Shown here: piece by piece, positions 34,901 through 45,429 of the stretch
How positions within the stretch are numbered: position 1 is the stretch's first letter
How the letters are laid out: every line of letters begins with the position of its first letter
Assembly (NCBI GenBank): GCA_032718475.1
Contig: JAUCBJ010002643.1
Location: 1 to 64,000, forward strand
Direction: 5' to 3'
Length of the DNA: 64,000 nt
Origin: Nemertoderma westbladi
Lineage: Eukaryota > Xenacoelomorpha > Nemertodermatida > Nemertodermatidae
Translations under genes and position numbers: made by a program
The notes under the pieces: generated by a model
Database searches by the model: none
Told to the model about the DNA's origin: nothing
What the model saw: the letters and a program-made list of their open reading frames with translations, nothing else

Positions 34901-36174
34901 GGGGTCTCTAGCACAGGAGTGACTTTGGGAACGACAGGCCTAATTATTTCAGGCTCATCAACTATAGTAGGGAGTTTTTTGACCTTAATAATTTGGTCTG
35001 TAGGTTCTATACTACTTAAGTCCGTGCTAGCTAGTTGTCTTCTAACAGCTGGGGGCAAATCAGGCAATTTGTCACGGTAAGATGTTTTTCTACGCCTGCT
35101 TAGACGAGACCCTGCTCCGCCTTCAGGATCGGTGGTTTCGCTTTCCTCCGATGACGTATATCCCTGGCGTTTGGGAGTAGATCTTCTGTTCATCTGCATG
35201 TGACTAGCAGTTAACTGTTTATTTATGTTGTCTTGCGTCTCTTGCAGATTTTCCAACTCCAGTTGGGTAGTCTCCTCAGAGGCTCTCCATTCTGCTTCTG
35301 CCACTGCCTTTGCTGCTTTTCTTTCTGCTTCTGCTTCTGCCGCCGCTGCCTTTCTTTCTGCTTCTACTTCTGCCATTGCCGCTGTTACTTTTCTTTCTGC
35401 TTCTGCTTCTGCCGCCGCTGCCTTTCTTTCTGCTTCTACTTCTGCCATTGCCGCTGTTACTGCAGCTGCCTTTCGGTCCTCTATCCGTTTTTTCTTTACT
35501 AGTTCTTCTTGGACTCTAGTGAGGCGGAGTTTTTCATCAAACTCAGCTTGGTTAGCAGCTAACATTTCAGCATCGATTGAGTCTAACACACGCTGGGTTC
35601 CTTCACTATTAGGGGAAAGTCCAGACAGCCGTCTCCTCAACTCTTCGTCTCCTAGGAATCGCTGATAGTCGGACAGATAGATGTCAATGGCGTCTCTAGT
35701 TCGCGGCTTCTCTGCTGCTGTTAATTCGCTTTCCACTTCGCTTTCCACCTCGCTTTCCACTTGAGAAGAAGTGGCGTCGGTTGATTCTTCATAGGTTGGC
35801 CGCTCATCATAAACCGTATCCGCCATCTTCGCTCCGCGTTCGGGCGTCCGCTCAACAGTATCCGAACTACTGGAGCTATCGGGCCGCTGAGAACTAGGTT
35901 CTTGGCTAGGAGGTTGCTGCTGTTTTATAGCTTCTTCTTGATCCCGCTTGACTTGGGCCCGAGTACCTATGGCAGACCAACGGCGCTTCACTAACTTCGC
36001 AAATTGCGAAATCTTTTCTACCAACCTAGGTTCTGACACAACCACCGCAGGGGTTGCCCTTCTTACAGTATGAGGGGTTTCAGACCTCGGTCTGGGATTC
36101 TCTACACTTTGATCTGAGAAACAGGCTGTTGTTTCTAGGAGACTATCTGACAGAGTTTGCCTTGTGTCAGCCAT
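31999..36174 (-). CDS. E2 gag-protease polyprotein, intact, no RT
   Basis: An uninterrupted 1391-residue frame. Domains in order: an N-terminal Ser/Gln-rich region; an Ala/Glu/Lys coiled coil (about 230-330); a DUF1759-like gag domain (about 640-800: LNGDEMKWLPFNEYYKD, WDTLNIRYGN); zinc motifs (about 935-1000: CALCDRPHRLSAC, CYNCLRSGHQRRTC, CAKCGAKHHI); and a DUF1758-type aspartic protease (about 1090-1260: NALLDSGNTGTFID). A short remnant of the post-RNase H block follows (VDQWRHC...PADIASRG). RT, RNase H and integrase (over 1000 residues in relatives) are absent. Relative to E1 it has lost a 180-residue gag segment and about 100 residues near the end. An open frame this long without polymerase implies a recent burst from an intact parent or selection for Gag/protease. 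Confidence 0.85.
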   Translation of the reverse strand: MADTRQTLSDSLLETTACFSDQSVENPRPRSETPHTVRRATPAVVVSEPRLVEKISQFAKLVKRRWSAIGTRAQVKRDQEEAIKQQQPPSQEPSSQRPDSSSSSDTVERTPERGAKMADTVYDERPTYEESTDATSSQVESEVESEVESELTAAEKPRTRDAIDIYLSDYQRFLGDEELRRRLSGLSPNSEGTQRVLDSIDAEMLAANQAEFDEKLRLTRVQEELVKKKRIEDRKAAAVTAAMAEVEAERKAAAAEAEAERKVTAAMAEVEAERKAAAAEAEAERKAAKAVAEAEWRASEETTQLELENLQETQDNINKQLTASHMQMNRRSTPKRQGYTSSEESETTDPEGGAGSRLSRRRKTSYRDKLPDLPPAVRRQLASTDLSSIEPTDQIIKVKKLPTIVDEPEIIRPVVPKVTPVLETPVLPELNSKFPLHSTTLPVPGRTVHENIPVLEAEREIKDLSPVVPRQPATMLATPASAVEWVEEGRRGMNLLLGQMQETVHQLKGTVRESRLELQEVQQSIALERDKLVNIQKGIPIPPVTLCQPVRSEVLHAQGVEPTRIYTASEVETPIANPIKGDYRPVVNDIPYRPDNDPRNLYTDNSILNNTMAQESFTRQMARTEARQAVKVGEIVKLNGDEMKWLPFNEYYKDSIQNSVLSNGEKLRFLIKCLEGPPKLMALKFIGHPEGLRQVWDTLNIRYGNKDNIAKYLYAKLVAPRNFLSSGIIEFSDEIQEICRQLDWLGKSHEYQSSMVIGAVVSTLPKGGVCTRWDKKVLYMNEQQRRSPTMADLMSFLDSEVKLQLIKQSREKTSENKVSEKPVSRRRIIPVCYTDDGESQASQEEDSGKDTAKSYYDNKTYKDVSKYKSRTSDRREQVTTTPPTSPKRIHGRKPEERTRVHNVTQGKVSNIKPKCALCDRPHRLSACAEFLKKSLVDRRTVLWDKRLCYNCLRSGHQRRTCYSDVKCAKCGAKHHILLHSEFERDNPSQVSEPELHVQFSDVNNTDQESEMEGFYTDEFSDANESCYLINTSVYRALTYEKDTDNESPPTTFARQPSWKAPTSNVGIREFPVVQVRVHGPNKSYIVNALLDSGNTGTFIDQELAEDIFAGQPKFRTKLNMLGIMQVWKSTLTADYYVGVLSTPQDKLGAQQGIRSVKMVAIKNFATTQADLYNWDEDESIQHLKIPRFQTDYPPIILIGQNAHEALETLEKRPAQPQPLQTYAVRTRVGWYFTGPSHRTLKERLPQQQVYQVKEWEVESSDVDDPTEGTPYSSDNDDINSNVDQWRHCLGTINPADIASRGATPQELIDNPGWLGGSDFLSKEEEEWLPHLTPVKIRQAKGAEKVTQQLNRPASRLCLLERDRKLSGNYGRQDTLPTTTSLIRQISRDSIT
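35300..35470 (-). repeat. In-frame coiled-coil repeat of E2 gag
   Basis: Two copies of a segment encoding MAEVEAERKAAAAEAEAERK, separated by a VTAA linker. This is a DNA-level tandem duplication of about 75 bp. Confidence 0.75.
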
Positions 36175-36299
36175 GTTTGATTGTACAGTTGAATGCCTAC
36201 TGCTATATTACAGTTAAAGCAAGTCTAGTAATTCAGTATCACTGTTAGCCTAATAATTAATTACCGATACTGCTACTCAGTGTAGCGTGATATATATAT

Positions 36300-36560
36300 A
36301 ATATATTAGAATACCGGTATGCTTATAGTATATATATAAGTATTATTACAGACTAGATTTGTCACAGAGTACCGGTATATAAATTTAGCACAAATATATA
36401 TAAATATATAATAGGCCTATCGTGAATACCGGTATACAGCTGACACTTATAGTATATATAAGTATAATTATTACAGACTAGAATTAATTACAGAATACCG
36501 GTATGATTTCAGCTCAAATTTATAGAAATAAATATAATAAGCCTATGGTAAATACCGGTA
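36300..36560 (-). repeat. ACCGGTAT-box tandem repeat of the E2 leader
   Basis: Counterpart of 11330-11715, with about two units instead of three. Confidence 0.7.
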
Positions 36561-37519
36561 TGTCAATTATTCTAGAATAATTGAATTTCTGAATATTTTA
36601 GGGTTACTTGGTTACTTTAACCTACTTTATTACCGTTATTTAAGCAGTAGTCCAACCGATATTGAGACCTAGTTGTTGTATGGCAGGCCTACTATTTATA
36701 AATCGTTTGAGTTGATTTATAATATATATATACCCGTTTAAAAGGGGTTTTGTCAATATTTGAAATAAATGTTATTATTTCTGGGGGGTCACTACACAGA
36801 AGCTGTGCGCTCTCAGTGAAGTGCTATTTATTGGACACTAAAACAGATAATTCTAATTTACCTAAGTTACTTAATACTACAAATTACTTACGATACGGGT
36901 GAGATTAAATCTCTAATTTAAACACAACAAAATTACAAAAAAACACAAATACGAATTTTTAGGGTAATTTTACAAGGAACTACAAACCAGTCTAACAGAG
37001 TGTTAGATTTTCTGGTTATTACAACAGACAGGATACTACGGTATTTGAAAATAATAAGTAGTAGTAAATACACTGTGTTGTCCAGATAGGAAAATACCAC
37101 CGTCTGACGACCTATAGCCGTATCGCTATAGGTACTACGTTATGTATCACGGAGTGTCCCTACCTAGAAGTTAATTACCGCGGTCTACCAGAACCAACGT
37201 GCCTATTAACCACTTTACAACACAATACACTGCCTACACACTAATTACTTTCGGAAAGCACTGTACACCAAACCCTAAATTAGGTACAAATACTTATTAA
37301 AAACAGATAACTAGCAGCTAAATATACTTGAACAGTTAAAAGAACCACGGCATCTGCTGGAGTGACCGAAGCACAAAGTCACCAGTCTTTTCCTACGCCA
37401 AGCAGCCCGTGTAGTACCGGGGTTAATTTAACTATAACGGTATGTGTAACAAGCACAATTACTGTAGGAATAAACTTGGGGACATGAATGTTGCGAATAA
37501 TCGCATAAACTCTGAATAA

Positions 37520-38884
37520 GAAATATTACGCTACCCGTACAGAATACTCATAAACAAATACAAACCAAACGCTGGCAGACTACCACCAAGCCTAAATAAA
37601 CTACCGTACGTGTAGATTCCGAAATGGTTAGTTAGTATGCGTTCTAACACGGTAGTACGACTTATTCTTTAAGAGGGGATTGACCTTACAGCTATGGCTG
37701 CCCCAACTTACTAACTGGCACTTTATCAGACAAACTCTACACACGCAGCAATCTCTTCAGACCTAATAATAGCTAGACAACAATCCAGCCTACAAAATAT
37801 CTGAGTAATAACTATTACGGTACCTGAACAGACCACACAAACAAACACAGGCCAAAACGCTGGCAGAATACTGTCAAGCCTAAATAAACTACAGTATGTG
37901 CAGATTCCAAAATGGTTAGTTAGTATGCGTTCTAACACGGTAGTACGACTTATTCTTTAAGAGGGGATTGACCTTACAGCTATGGCTGCCCCAACTTACT
38001 AACTGGCACTTTATCAGACAAACTCTACACACGCAGCAATCTCTTCAGACCTAATAATAGCTAGACAACAATCCAGCCTACAAAATATCTGAGTAATAAC
38101 TATTACGGTACCTGAACAGACCACACAAACAAACACAGGCCAAAACGCTGGCAGAATACTGTCAAGCCTAAATAAACTACAGTATGTGCAGATTCCAAAA
38201 TGGTTAGTTAGTATGCGTTCTAACACGGTAGTACGACTTATTCTTTAAGAGGGGATTGACCTTACAGCTATGGCTGCCCCAACTTACTAACTGGCACTTT
38301 ATCAGACAAACTCTACACACGCAGCAATCTCTTCAGACCTAATAATAGCTAGACAACAATCCAGCCTACAAAATATCTGAGTAATAACTATTACGGTACC
38401 TGAACAGACCACACAAACAAACTCAGGCCAAAACGCTGGCAGAATACTGTCAAGCCTAAATAAACTACAGTATGTGCAGATTCCAAAATGGTTAGTTAGT
38501 ATGCGTTCTAACACGGTAGTACGACTTATTCTTTAAGAGGGGATTGACCTTACAGCTATGGCTGCCCCAACTTACTAACTGGCACTTTATCAGACAAACT
38601 CTACACACGCAGCAATCTCTTCAGACCTAATAATAGCTAGACAACAATCCAGCCTACAAAATATCTGAGTAATAACTATTACGGTACCTGAACAGACCAC
38701 ACAAACAAACACAGGCCAAAACGCTGGCAGAATACTGTCAAGCCTAAATAAACTACAGTATGTGCAGATTCCAAAATGGTTAGTTAGTATGCGTTCTAAC
38801 ACGGTAGTACGACTTATTCTTTAAGAGGGGATTGACCTTACAGCTATGGCTGCCCCAACTTACTAACTGGCACTCTATCGGACA
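37520..38884 (-). repeat. E2 leader tandem repeat, four 288-bp units plus a partial
   Basis: On the minus strand units start at 38884 (TGTCCGATAGAG), 38596, 38308, 38020 and 37732 (TGTCTGATAAAG). The full units are almost identical (for example, a single visible A/T change near 38420), so expansion is recent. Each holds the same 70-codon open frame with no known domain; I regard it as a by-product of the repeat. Confidence 0.9.
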
Positions 38885-39294
38885 AACTCTACACACGCCG
38901 TAATCTCTCCAAACCCAACAACAATCCGACAACAGTCTGGCCTACAATTATCTGAACAATCTGAGCAGACTTACACGTCTTCAGCTCAATATTAACTTAC
39001 TAGGAAATAAAACTGACAGAAATAAGTAAAATCTCAATAAAAAACCAGGGCTGCAGTCCCTGATTAAATACTAAGACCTACCGGTATACAATAATCAAAT
39101 CGAATAATACTAATGTACGGTACTTATACTGGAAGTACCGGTTAGGACAGTTCTGGCAGTTGGACCTACGGACCTACAGCAGTACCGGTTCTGGCAGTTG
39201 GGCCTACTGACCTACAGAAGTACCGGTTCAGGTTTACCGGTCGACCGGTACTTTCAACTTTATTGCTTACTGCAATAAAGTCAATAACTGTTAT
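38885..39294 (-). other. E2 sequence between 5' LTR and leader repeats
   Basis: Non-coding, with several ACCGGT boxes (39079-39250). Next to the LTR the minus strand reads ATAACAGTTATTGAC, which is not a TGG-type primer-binding site. The primer used is therefore unclear. Confidence 0.5.
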
Positions 39295-40501
39295 TGTACG
39301 CGCTTTTGAAGACCTTTAGCAGTTTAACCTGCCAAAATTTATATGTCTTTTGGTTTATAAATAGACTTTAGAAGTTGACAAATATTTAATACCAATAAAC
39401 ACAACATTAGCAGAAGCCAGCCTAGTGCGCGTCCATTCACCCGCTGGATATACCCGGGAGACTGGATTCTGAGGGCTTAGATTATTATTGCAGTGTAAGC
39501 TTACTGTATTATTCGATTGATCGTTAATAAATAATTTCTGACTAATATTATTCACTTTCGGGAAATATTAACAGTTCCTTTAGGACGTGGCGCTCTATCT
39601 AGGTAAACAGAGATATGACTTATACTAATCACAACGGTAAGTCGGTAAGGCTTAAGATTCACGTATGAGGCGCATTCTTTAGGAAATGCTTAGTTATCAG
39701 TCACAATCAAGCACACTACCGGTAACACACAATACTGCTCACTAATTTGCCGACCGTCAATGAATTTTATCATATATAAAGAGAACAGCAACTGACTCAT
39801 GTAGTGCTTATCAAATAGCATTAAATTCACTACAAACCACAATAATATAAGTCGCAATCGCTATATATAACCCGTCTCTCTAACCTGTAGTGTATCAAGA
39901 AAATTGGGAAATTTGGGTTCTTTATAAATGTTCTCCAAATAATAATATTCAACCAAAACACAACAGTAAATAGCATTAAGACGGTAGGTTAAGATGGTAA
40001 CACTGTTTGACTGGACCGATAACAGTTATACGCTCTATAATCTAAAGCCTACTAATGTTTCTTCTAAAGTCTGAAACGAATTGACTCTAGAGCCGGTGTT
40101 CCTGGCCTAGATAGAAACAACACAACAGTAACAAAAACACTCTCTGACTCTAACACCGTTGCAGGTATCTTTTTACACAGAGAGGAATCGCTCTCATTAG
40201 CAGAACACCAGATTCCACAGGTTCCACGAATATCTAAATGCCGAACTATCAGGATTTTTGCAGCCCTTGGCCAACACACAAAATGAGTCACTCCGCTCGG
40301 TTGCCCTGGTTGCATACTCTGCTGCTATAGCTCTGGTTGGCCGATAGAACGTAGTAAAGAGCCCCTCGTATAACAAATCAGCCAATCAGCCGGTCGCTTT
40401 GCATCATTCGAGTTAGAGAGCTTTTTAGAGTATTCCAGCGCCTGGGGGGGAACTGGATTGCAAAGCAAAAGGGCCAGTTATATCCCACAGAAGCTTTTAC
40501 A
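39295..40501 (-). repeat. E2 5' LTR
   Basis: 1207 bp, TG...CA ends on the minus strand, with CAGTT immediately outside at 40502-40506. Confidence 0.9.
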
Positions 40502-40506
40502 CAGTT

Positions 40507-40640
40507 AGGTGTATAATAATACTGTTCTGGTTTGCAGATAGCACAACATTAATTAGACCTTGCAGTTAGGTGTATAGTAATACTGTTCAGGTTTGCAGTT
40601 AGCACAACATTAATAGACAATGCAGTTAGGGCTATGGTAT
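40507..40640. repeat. About 67-bp tandem repeat, right flank of E2
   Basis: Two units of the array also seen at 27480-27632. It begins within the E2 target duplication. Confidence 0.85.
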
Positions 40641-40784
40641 ATGTGTAGTCTTTACCACCCTTGTACTCTAGCGACCTTCCAGAGAATTTGTTAGTTAGGT
40701 GTATAGTTGATTTGCATGCGTCTGGAACAGTTAGCACTTTGGACGAAAAAGTGCACGTTAGCGTTTCAAGTGGTTTGCCGGTAT

Positions 40785-41205
40785 ACTGTATGTGTACAGT
40801 AGGCGTGTGTAAGTGTACAGTATGCGTGTGTAAGTGTACAGCGGGGGGGGGCTTGTGTAAGTGTACAGTAGGCGTGTGTAAGTGTACAGTAGGCGTGTGT
40901 AAGTGTACAGTAGGCGTGTGTAGGTGTACAGTAGGCGTGTGTAAGTGTACAGTAGGCGTGTGTAAGTGTACAGTAGGCGTGTGTAAGTGTACAGTAGGCG
41001 TGTGTAAGTGTACAGTAGGCGTGTGTAAGTGTACAGTAGGCGTGTGTAAGTGTACAGTAGGTGTGTGTAAGTGTACAGTAGGCGTGTGTAAGTGTACAGT
41101 AGGCGTGTGTAATTGTACAGTAGGCGTGTGTAAGTGTACAGTAGGCGTGTGTAAGTGTACAGTAGGCGTGTGTAAGTGTACAATAGGCGTGTGTAAGTGT
41201 AGGCA
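40785..41205 (+). repeat. 21-bp minisatellite containing GTAAGT
   Basis: About 19 units of GTGTGTAAGTGTACAGTAG plus GC, interrupted once by a G run (40842-40849). The period is a multiple of three, which explains long open frames on both strands. They are not genes. Confidence 0.9.
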
Positions 41206-41337
41206 TAGCGTTAAAGGCTTTTTTTGAGCTTTTTTCAACTTTTTTTAGTTAAAACAATTTCTAGAAATTAATTGCTTCAAGATGAATCTGCGAATTTTCG
41301 AATACTAAAACCTACACTATTGAATAAAGCTAAAAAA

Positions 41338-41490
41338 ACACTTGAAAAAAAGCTCAAAAAAAGCTAGAAAAAAAGCTCAAAAAAAGCTAGAAAAAAAGCT
41401 CAAAAAAAAGCTAAAAAAAAGCTTGAAAAAGCTAGAAAAAAAGCTCAAAAAAAGCTTGAAACAAAACGAAAAAAAAAGCTCAATAAAAAG
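41338..41490 (+). repeat. Lys-coding A-rich repeat
   Basis: Irregular units of AAAAAGCTCAAAA and AAAAAGCTAGAAA. Low complexity, not a gene. Confidence 0.8.
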
Positions 41491-41620
41491 CTGGGTCGAA
41501 TTTGAAAATATTACGGTAGTTTGAACGCGGCCTAAGCATATCATTAATTTCTGAATATAATGAACTCAATACAGTGAATTTTGTTAATTTTAATTAGCTA
41601 TTAAAAAAATACTAGCTAAA

Positions 41621-41642
41621 CCCCCCCCCCCCCCCCCCCCCC
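41621..41642 (+). repeat. 22-base C run
   Basis: Pure homopolymer. Similar runs occur at 41991-42004 (14 G) and 58171-58190 (20 C). Confidence 0.95.
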
Positions 41643-41753
41643 AAACCCATCTTGCCAGCAACGATTGAAAATTAGGGTTGCAACAATATTAATATACCAA
41701 TATGAAACAAATTCTAAATAAAATTAGAAAAAAATTGTATATTTTTTGAACTG

Positions 41754-42037
41754 TTCTAGAACATCAACTACGTTCTAGAACTTTTTTTTTCTAGTTCTGG
41801 ATAGCTAACATGTTCTAGAACATTATTTAAAAAAATTAAAATGGTACATTAATTTTTTTAATTCTTTTTTAAATTGTTCTAGAACAAAAAATATTTTTTC
41901 TAGAACATATATTTTTTATTTAATAGCTAACATGTTCTAGAACATGTTCATAAAAAGAAATTGCAAAAACTAGCTAGTAGAAAAATTTGAGGGGGGGGGG
42001 GGGGTGTACCTATAACACACTAGTGCCTGTTCTAGAA
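41754..42037. promoter_or_regulatory. Cluster of seven TTCTAGAA palindromes upstream of GPAT
   Basis: TTCTAGAA at 41754, 41773, 41813, 41877, 41898, 41935 and 42030 (an eighth at 41259). Most are within the longer palindrome TGTTCTAGAACA. The core fits the inverted nTTCnnGAAn pair of heat-shock-factor sites. It lies 540-830 bp before the GPAT start codon. A regulatory role is inference; a degenerate repeat is the alternative (ATAGCTAACATGTTCTAGAA occurs twice). Confidence 0.4.
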
Positions 42038-42580
42038 CATCCCGTAGTAAAAATATATTGATTTTTCATGCTAGCTATTATTCTTGGTCTTGCTAGCAAA
42101 AATTATTTTATTATTGAATTATTTTATTATTGAATTATTATTATTATTTAAATTATTTATTATTATTTAAAGTCGTGGGTTTTGTTTTGTGAGAAACAAC
42201 ACTTAACTTAAACTAAGTGGCCATTCAACAAAGTGGGCATTTAAAATTATTACAGTATTAAGTGGCCATTTATGCATTTTAGGATAAGTGGGCACTTAGT
42301 TTGAGAAATCGGGGCAATATCTTTTAACACTCTTTGCTCTTGACATATCATTTTAGTACCGTTATATATGATTCTGTACCGGTAGGCCTACAAGTACCAC
42401 TGTAGCGTAAGCTTAGCTTACATATTAAACTACTGACTGACTGAACTAACATGATTGCATAATAAATACCAGAAAACTGGAATACAGTAATACAGTCAGG
42501 CCGTACTGCAGTAATGACAGATTACTGGATTAGTTGGCCTTGACAGGACAGGAGTACAGGACAGGAGTAGCCATTTAAAC
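42038..42580 (+). promoter_or_regulatory. Likely GPAT promoter and 5' untranslated region
   Basis: No coding signal. It contains imperfect AAGTGGCCATT/AAGTGGGCATT repeats (42218-42300) and GACAGGA repeats (42543-42565) just before the start codon. No clear TATA box; transcription start not determinable. Confidence 0.35.
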
Positions 42581-43185
42581 ATGGAAGAACTTTTATACAG
42601 ACTTTGGTACACCTGGTTGACATGGAATTTGTGTCTATCAGTGTTGATTGTGGTACCGGCGTGTTTCGGCCTCCACGTTGGTCTTCGATTCGTCTACATC
42701 CACATTCTCCGTCTCGTGTTCTACTTCGGAAGACAAACTATCGCTAAACGAAAGTACTCCAAAAAGGATAGCGACTCAGAACAGCACGAGTTACCAAACT
42801 TAATCGAAAAGCAAATTCCCACAAACATTCGCCAAGCAATCGAGAAGATGTACAATGCACCTTTCGAAGAAATCGAACACGAATTCCATTTGGTTGACTC
42901 CGCGCTCTTCATAAAAGCAGGTATCGAATCGATTGTTGAAGACGAAGTAACGAAACGTTTTTCTGCTGCGGAACTTAACGGATGGAACTTACTGACTCGA
43001 ACTAACCAGCACTACAGACACATCAGCTGGAGACTAACACTCCTCTATTTTATCGGTATGTTCATCCGATACTTCCTTCTTGTTCCTCTCCGTATCAACA
43101 TCTTCCTTATCGGTTTCGTCTTCACCTTGTTAGGGAACTTCTTTTGTTCTCTTCTACCCATTGGTCGACGAACCTCCATACAAAG
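42581..43185 (+). CDS. GPAT exon 1
   Basis: ATG at 42581. The exon ends with AG before GTAAC (donor at 43186), splitting an Arg codon. Without splicing the frame stops two bases later (TAA at 43187). Confidence 0.9.
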
Positions 43186-45390
43186 GTAACATTTTAAGAA
43201 GTAACATTGTGGTAGTTTTTTCTGAAGAACATGTACCTACTTATTTAGTCCGTTTTAAAGTCTGAAAGTTGTTGTATATGTAATGTCTAAGTGTGTTAAC
43301 CTACATCTTTCATTTTTGCATTTAGTATTGTAAGACATGAAGGTAGAAGGAAACAGTAATTTTTTTGACCAATAGAATATTAGAAGTCGAAATCACCATG
43401 TTTGCGTGATCAAACATGGTGGGAATTTTGAAATCGCAAACATCTACCGGTCCTCGTTGAGCTATTATTAAAGAGAGACAGCTCGATGTTACCGGTAACG
43501 TTCTGACGCTATTCTGTTATTATTATTAAAAAAATATTTTCATTATTTACTTCGATGGAAATTTCAACATTTCATTGTTTTCTTCATAATCTAGCAAAAT
43601 GTTAGAACTACTGGACTAGGCTAATACAGTAATCAGGTAATAGAGAGAGACGCGAAAACAATCATTTAATTTTTACTCAGCTAACTTTAAGTTTTACTCC
43701 ATGGTAAACTCACTTCCAAGTCCAACCACAGGCATTACAATTTTCGAATCAAGAGATTTCAATCACTTTTTTGAGGCAATTTTCATAACTGCACCTGTAA
43801 TAATTGCAAATATAATCTCAGCTAAATTTCAGTCGGAGTTGCTTTAATATGCAAGTCGGCCATCGTAAGTGAGAAGTTCCGGTACGTATTCTCAAATTAC
43901 CATATTTTCAAACTGTCCAATAGGTTCGTTAGTTTGACGAGTTATCGGATTTTGGTTCGCGCGATGACAGCTGTTGTTCGCTTCCACAATCCGGAGAACC
44001 GTGCCACCCAGGCTGGAATTACGGTAGCCAATCACACGTCCCCTATAGACGTCGCCATCCTCCAGGTACGGTAGCCAATCACACGTCGCCTATAGACGTT
44101 GCCATTCTCCAGGTACGGTAGCCAATCACACGGCAAAAATCCTCCAGGTACGGTAGCCAATCACACGGCGCCATCCTCCAGGTACGGTAGCCAATCACAC
44201 GGCGCCATCCTCCAGGTACTGTAGCCAATCACACGGCGCCATCCTCCAGGTACGGTAGCCAATCACACGGCGCCAACCTCCAGGTACGGTAGCCAATCAC
44301 ACCTCGCCATCCTCCAGGTACGGTAGCCAATCACACGGCGCCATCCTCCAGGTACGGTAGCCAATCACACATCGCCATCCTTCAGGTACGGTAGCCAATC
44401 ACACGGCGCCATCCTCCAGGTACGGTAGCCAATCACACGGCGCCATCCTCCAGGTACGGTAGCCAATCACACGCCGCCATCCTCCAGGTACGGTATCCAA
44501 TCACACGGCGCCATCCTCCAGGTACGGTAGCCAATCACACGGCGCCATCCTCCAGGTACGGTATCCAATCACACGTCGCCATCCTCCAGGTACGGTAGCC
44601 AATCACACGTCGCCATCCTCCAGGTGGTAATGATCCTAAATTCGTCAACACTGGGGTCAATTTTTTTTGAAGAGCTAACAAATATCCGAGTTTATTTTTG
44701 TAGCAACACATTGTTATATTTTATGGATTCGATAGTGATTAATCGAGTACTGGTACCGTTTTTGAAAAATTCAACTCTAAAGATGAGATTGGCAAGAAAT
44801 TATCGTGATGGGACGGAATCGTATTTTCTGGAAAATCCCAGTCTTGAAGATAATAATTTTAATTCAATGTTATGTTACCTAGGTACACTAATAAGTTGTA
44901 CATTGTGGTGTATACTGTTTGAAACAATTTCATTGTATAGTTGGTTGTAAATTATAAATCAAAGTGTCATTTTCCGTCCGTCACTATTTGGTTAAAAAAA
45001 AAAAAAAAAATGTAGTATATATTCAGGAATAATAATAAATATAAATTCCCATAAGCAAAGTATAGCATATAGGTAAGTATTAGGGGTCTACACTGGCTTA
45101 ATATTATAATACAACGCTGAATTTGGTGAACGTTTTCGTCCTACCGGGCTACGTCAGATCTATTATATTAATAAAGTATAATGGAGTAATTAAATTCAAT
45201 TCGAAATTCCCGCCACCTAAATAAAGCACTAATAGAATAGATAGTTCTAAGTAAGTCCTGTATGTAATATTATATAAACAAAGTCAAAAACAAAGTCAAA
45301 AAACAAAAGTCTCCAGAATAAAATAGATTTTTATCCAAACTTACATAACGTAAAAAGCTAATCCTGTCTCTAAGTAACTCTCGTACTATT

Positions 45391-45429
<39 letters not shown>

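Larger units (their letters stand above)
27638..40501 (-). mobile_element. E2: complete family-A LTR element, 12.9 kb, lacks RT and integrase
   Basis: 5' LTR 39295-40501 and 3' LTR 27638-28844 are both 1207 bp, begin TGTAAAAGC and end GCGTACA (minus strand). They differ at only about eight positions by eye. The 5-bp target duplication CAGTT is perfect (27633-27637 and 40502-40506). The interior reads leader repeats, gag-protease (31999-36174), spacer, extra gene (28923-30370) and purine tract GGGAGCGG. No reverse transcriptase or integrase frame exists anywhere between the LTRs. Confidence 0.9.

Noticed and set aside
37726-38802. Four identical 70-codon frames
   Set aside because: They are copies made by the 288-bp leader repeat. 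E1 units do not keep the frame.
39270-39294. Primer-binding site of E2
   Set aside because: The sequence after the 5' LTR (ATAACAGTTATTG) has no TGG and matches no tRNA end I know, so I do not call it.
40549-41238. Open frames on both strands over the 21-bp repeat
   Set aside because: Same cause: the period is a multiple of three. Frames are open in several registers.
41342-41524. Lys-rich 60-codon frame
   Set aside because: A-rich low-complexity repeat without homology.
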